This document shows positions 5,900 through 6,500 of a stretch of 6,500 bases of DNA, one piece after another (position 1 is the stretch's first letter; the number at the start of each line of letters is the position of its first letter). The DNA is from DAOTVD01 sp034437075 (GTDB lineage: Bacteria; Chloroflexota; Anaerolineae; Aggregatilineales; J027). Made by a program: the position numbers and the translations under genes. The notes beneath the pieces were generated by a model. It made no database searches, was not told the origin of the DNA, and saw only the letters and a list, made by a program, of their open reading frames with translations. Location of the stretch: the NCBI GenBank assembly GCA_034437075.1, contig DAOTVD010000361.1, forward strand, positions 1 through 6,500, given 5' to 3'.

Positions 5900-6500
5900 T
5901 CATTGGGCTCGAATGTCTCGTTGATGTAATGTGTCGGCCAGCGCGTCCATGCGCGGCGGGATCGGTGGCCACATGGCATCTTGCACCGCGCGTAGCGCGC
6001 CTTGAATATCCTTTAGGCCGTTTCCAGTGTTCAGTAACAGCACTTGCTCATCCGGCGATAGATAATCCGCAGCCAAAGCAGCACGCCACCCGGCATATGC
6101 TGCCGCGCCGGCTGGCTCGGCAAAGACGCCGGTTTCGCGCGCCAAAGCCGGGATCGCCGCCAGAAGCGCGTCATCCGAAACGGCAACATATGCGCCGTCG
6201 GTTTGGCGCACAGCCCGCAAGGCTTTGGCGCGGTCGCGCGGTAAGGCTGCCGAAATGCTATCCGCGAGCGTTTGCGCGGGCTGGGGCACCATGGCTTCGG
6301 GCGCTAGGCCCGCTTCCCAGGCATCGACCAGCGCACGACTTCCGGTGGATTGCACCCCAATTAGACGCGGGATGCGGTCTACCCAACCCAACGCACGCAA
6401 ATCTGTAAAGCCTTTATACAACCCATTAATGATCCTGCCATCTCCTACAGAACCAATCACGGCATCGGCCAACGGATCCCCACTGAAGGCGATGTCCCAA
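5900..6500 (-). CDS. thrC: Threonine synthase, C-terminal 199 residues, 5' end outside the window
   Basis: Threonine synthase converts O-phospho-L-homoserine to L-threonine with pyridoxal phosphate. The frame is open from base 6499 (starting WDIAFSGDPLADAV) to the TGA at 5902-5900, and a TTG at 6472 is only an internal Leu codon, not a start. Supporting stretches are SVGDGRIINGLYKGFTDL, the position of the glycine-rich cofactor phosphate loop in this family; DRIPRLIGVQSTGSRALVDAWEAG; FAEPAGAAAYAG; and the near-terminal LLNTGNGLKD, close to the TGHGLKD signature of threonine synthases. The lysine that binds the cofactor lies in the missing N-terminal half. Other fold-type II enzymes (threonine dehydratase, cysteate synthase) share the fold, but the end motif favours ThrC. 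The next gene starts 12 bases after the stop, in the same frame. Confidence 0.85.
   Translation of the reverse strand, partial: WDIAFSGDPLADAVIGSVGDGRIINGLYKGFTDLRALGWVDRIPRLIGVQSTGSRALVDAWEAGLAPEAMVPQPAQTLADSISAALPRDRAKALRAVRQTDGAYVAVSDDALLAAIPALARETGVFAEPAGAAAYAGWRAALAADYLSPDEQVLLLNTGNGLKDIQGALRAVQDAMWPPIPPRMDALADTLHQRDIRAQ

Noticed and set aside
5885..5902. Stop-codon readthrough or selenocysteine UGA joining thrC to the in-frame glycosyltransferase
   Set aside because: The thrC end is at the normal place after its NTGNGLKD motif, a Shine-Dalgarno sits between the genes, and no selenocysteine insertion element is evident.
5929..6408. Plus-strand open frame of 159 codons opposite thrC
   Set aside because: Composition is Arg/Pro/Ala-rich low-complexity typical of an antisense shadow, and thrC on the other strand shows real motifs.
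6470..6472. TTG at 6472 as the start of a short threonine synthase-like gene
   Set aside because: The same frame stays open to the window edge with family-like sequence (WDIAFSGDPLADAV), so the TTG is an internal Leu codon.
1..6500. CRISPR array, tRNA, rRNA, transposon ends or phage genes
   Set aside because: No spaced direct repeats, no cloverleaf or rRNA-like sequence, and no transposase or integrase motifs seen on either strand.

Overview
The window is a dense run of nine genes, all read from the minus strand. It opens (in transcription order, high to low coordinates) with the 3' part of a threonine synthase and closes with the 5' part of cofD. Gaps between genes are at most about 50 bases and five junctions are tight (four overlaps of 4 to 10 bases and one 12-base gap), so it reads as one long operon or a few nested ones. 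There is no stretch over 300 bases without a gene. I see no RNA gene, insertion sequence, CRISPR array, origin or convincing promoter or intrinsic terminator.

Layout in transcription order: threonine synthase C-terminal part (6500-5900); a membrane-anchored family 2 glycosyltransferase of the GtrB/dolichyl-phosphate-sugar synthase type (5887-4883); a 74-residue, probably helical small protein (4886-4662); a 219-residue protein I cannot assign (4640-3981); an SsnA-like amidohydrolase (3964-2615); then a coenzyme F420 block: F420H2:NADP oxidoreductase fno/npdG (2564-1887), F420-0:gamma-glutamyl ligase cofE (1894-1124), a stand-alone nitroreductase-fold protein matching the C-terminal half of actinobacterial FbiB (1127-531), and the transferase cofD (540 to beyond base 1).

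The four F420 genes overlap each other by 10, 4 and 8 bases and work as a unit. CofD attaches the phospho-acid side chain to the deazaflavin Fo, the nitroreductase probably reduces the dehydro intermediate, CofE adds glutamates, and Fno moves hydride between F420 and NADP. The Fo synthase (CofG/CofH or FbiC) and the guanylyltransferase (CofC/FbiD) are not in the window. The upstream genes have no obvious metabolic link with F420.

Organism: a bacterium, moderately GC-rich. The separate CofE and FbiB-C-like proteins together with fno and cofD, an SsnA-like enzyme, and the two uncharacterised proteins next to a glycosyltransferase suggest Chloroflexota (Anaerolineae or Thermomicrobia-like). That is inference from gene content and memory of such genomes; no marker gene in the window proves it.

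The best leads are the split, translationally coupled version of FbiB, the SsnA enzyme placed directly upstream of F420 genes, and the unassigned pair at 3981-4886. I found nothing that demonstrates a wholly new system.
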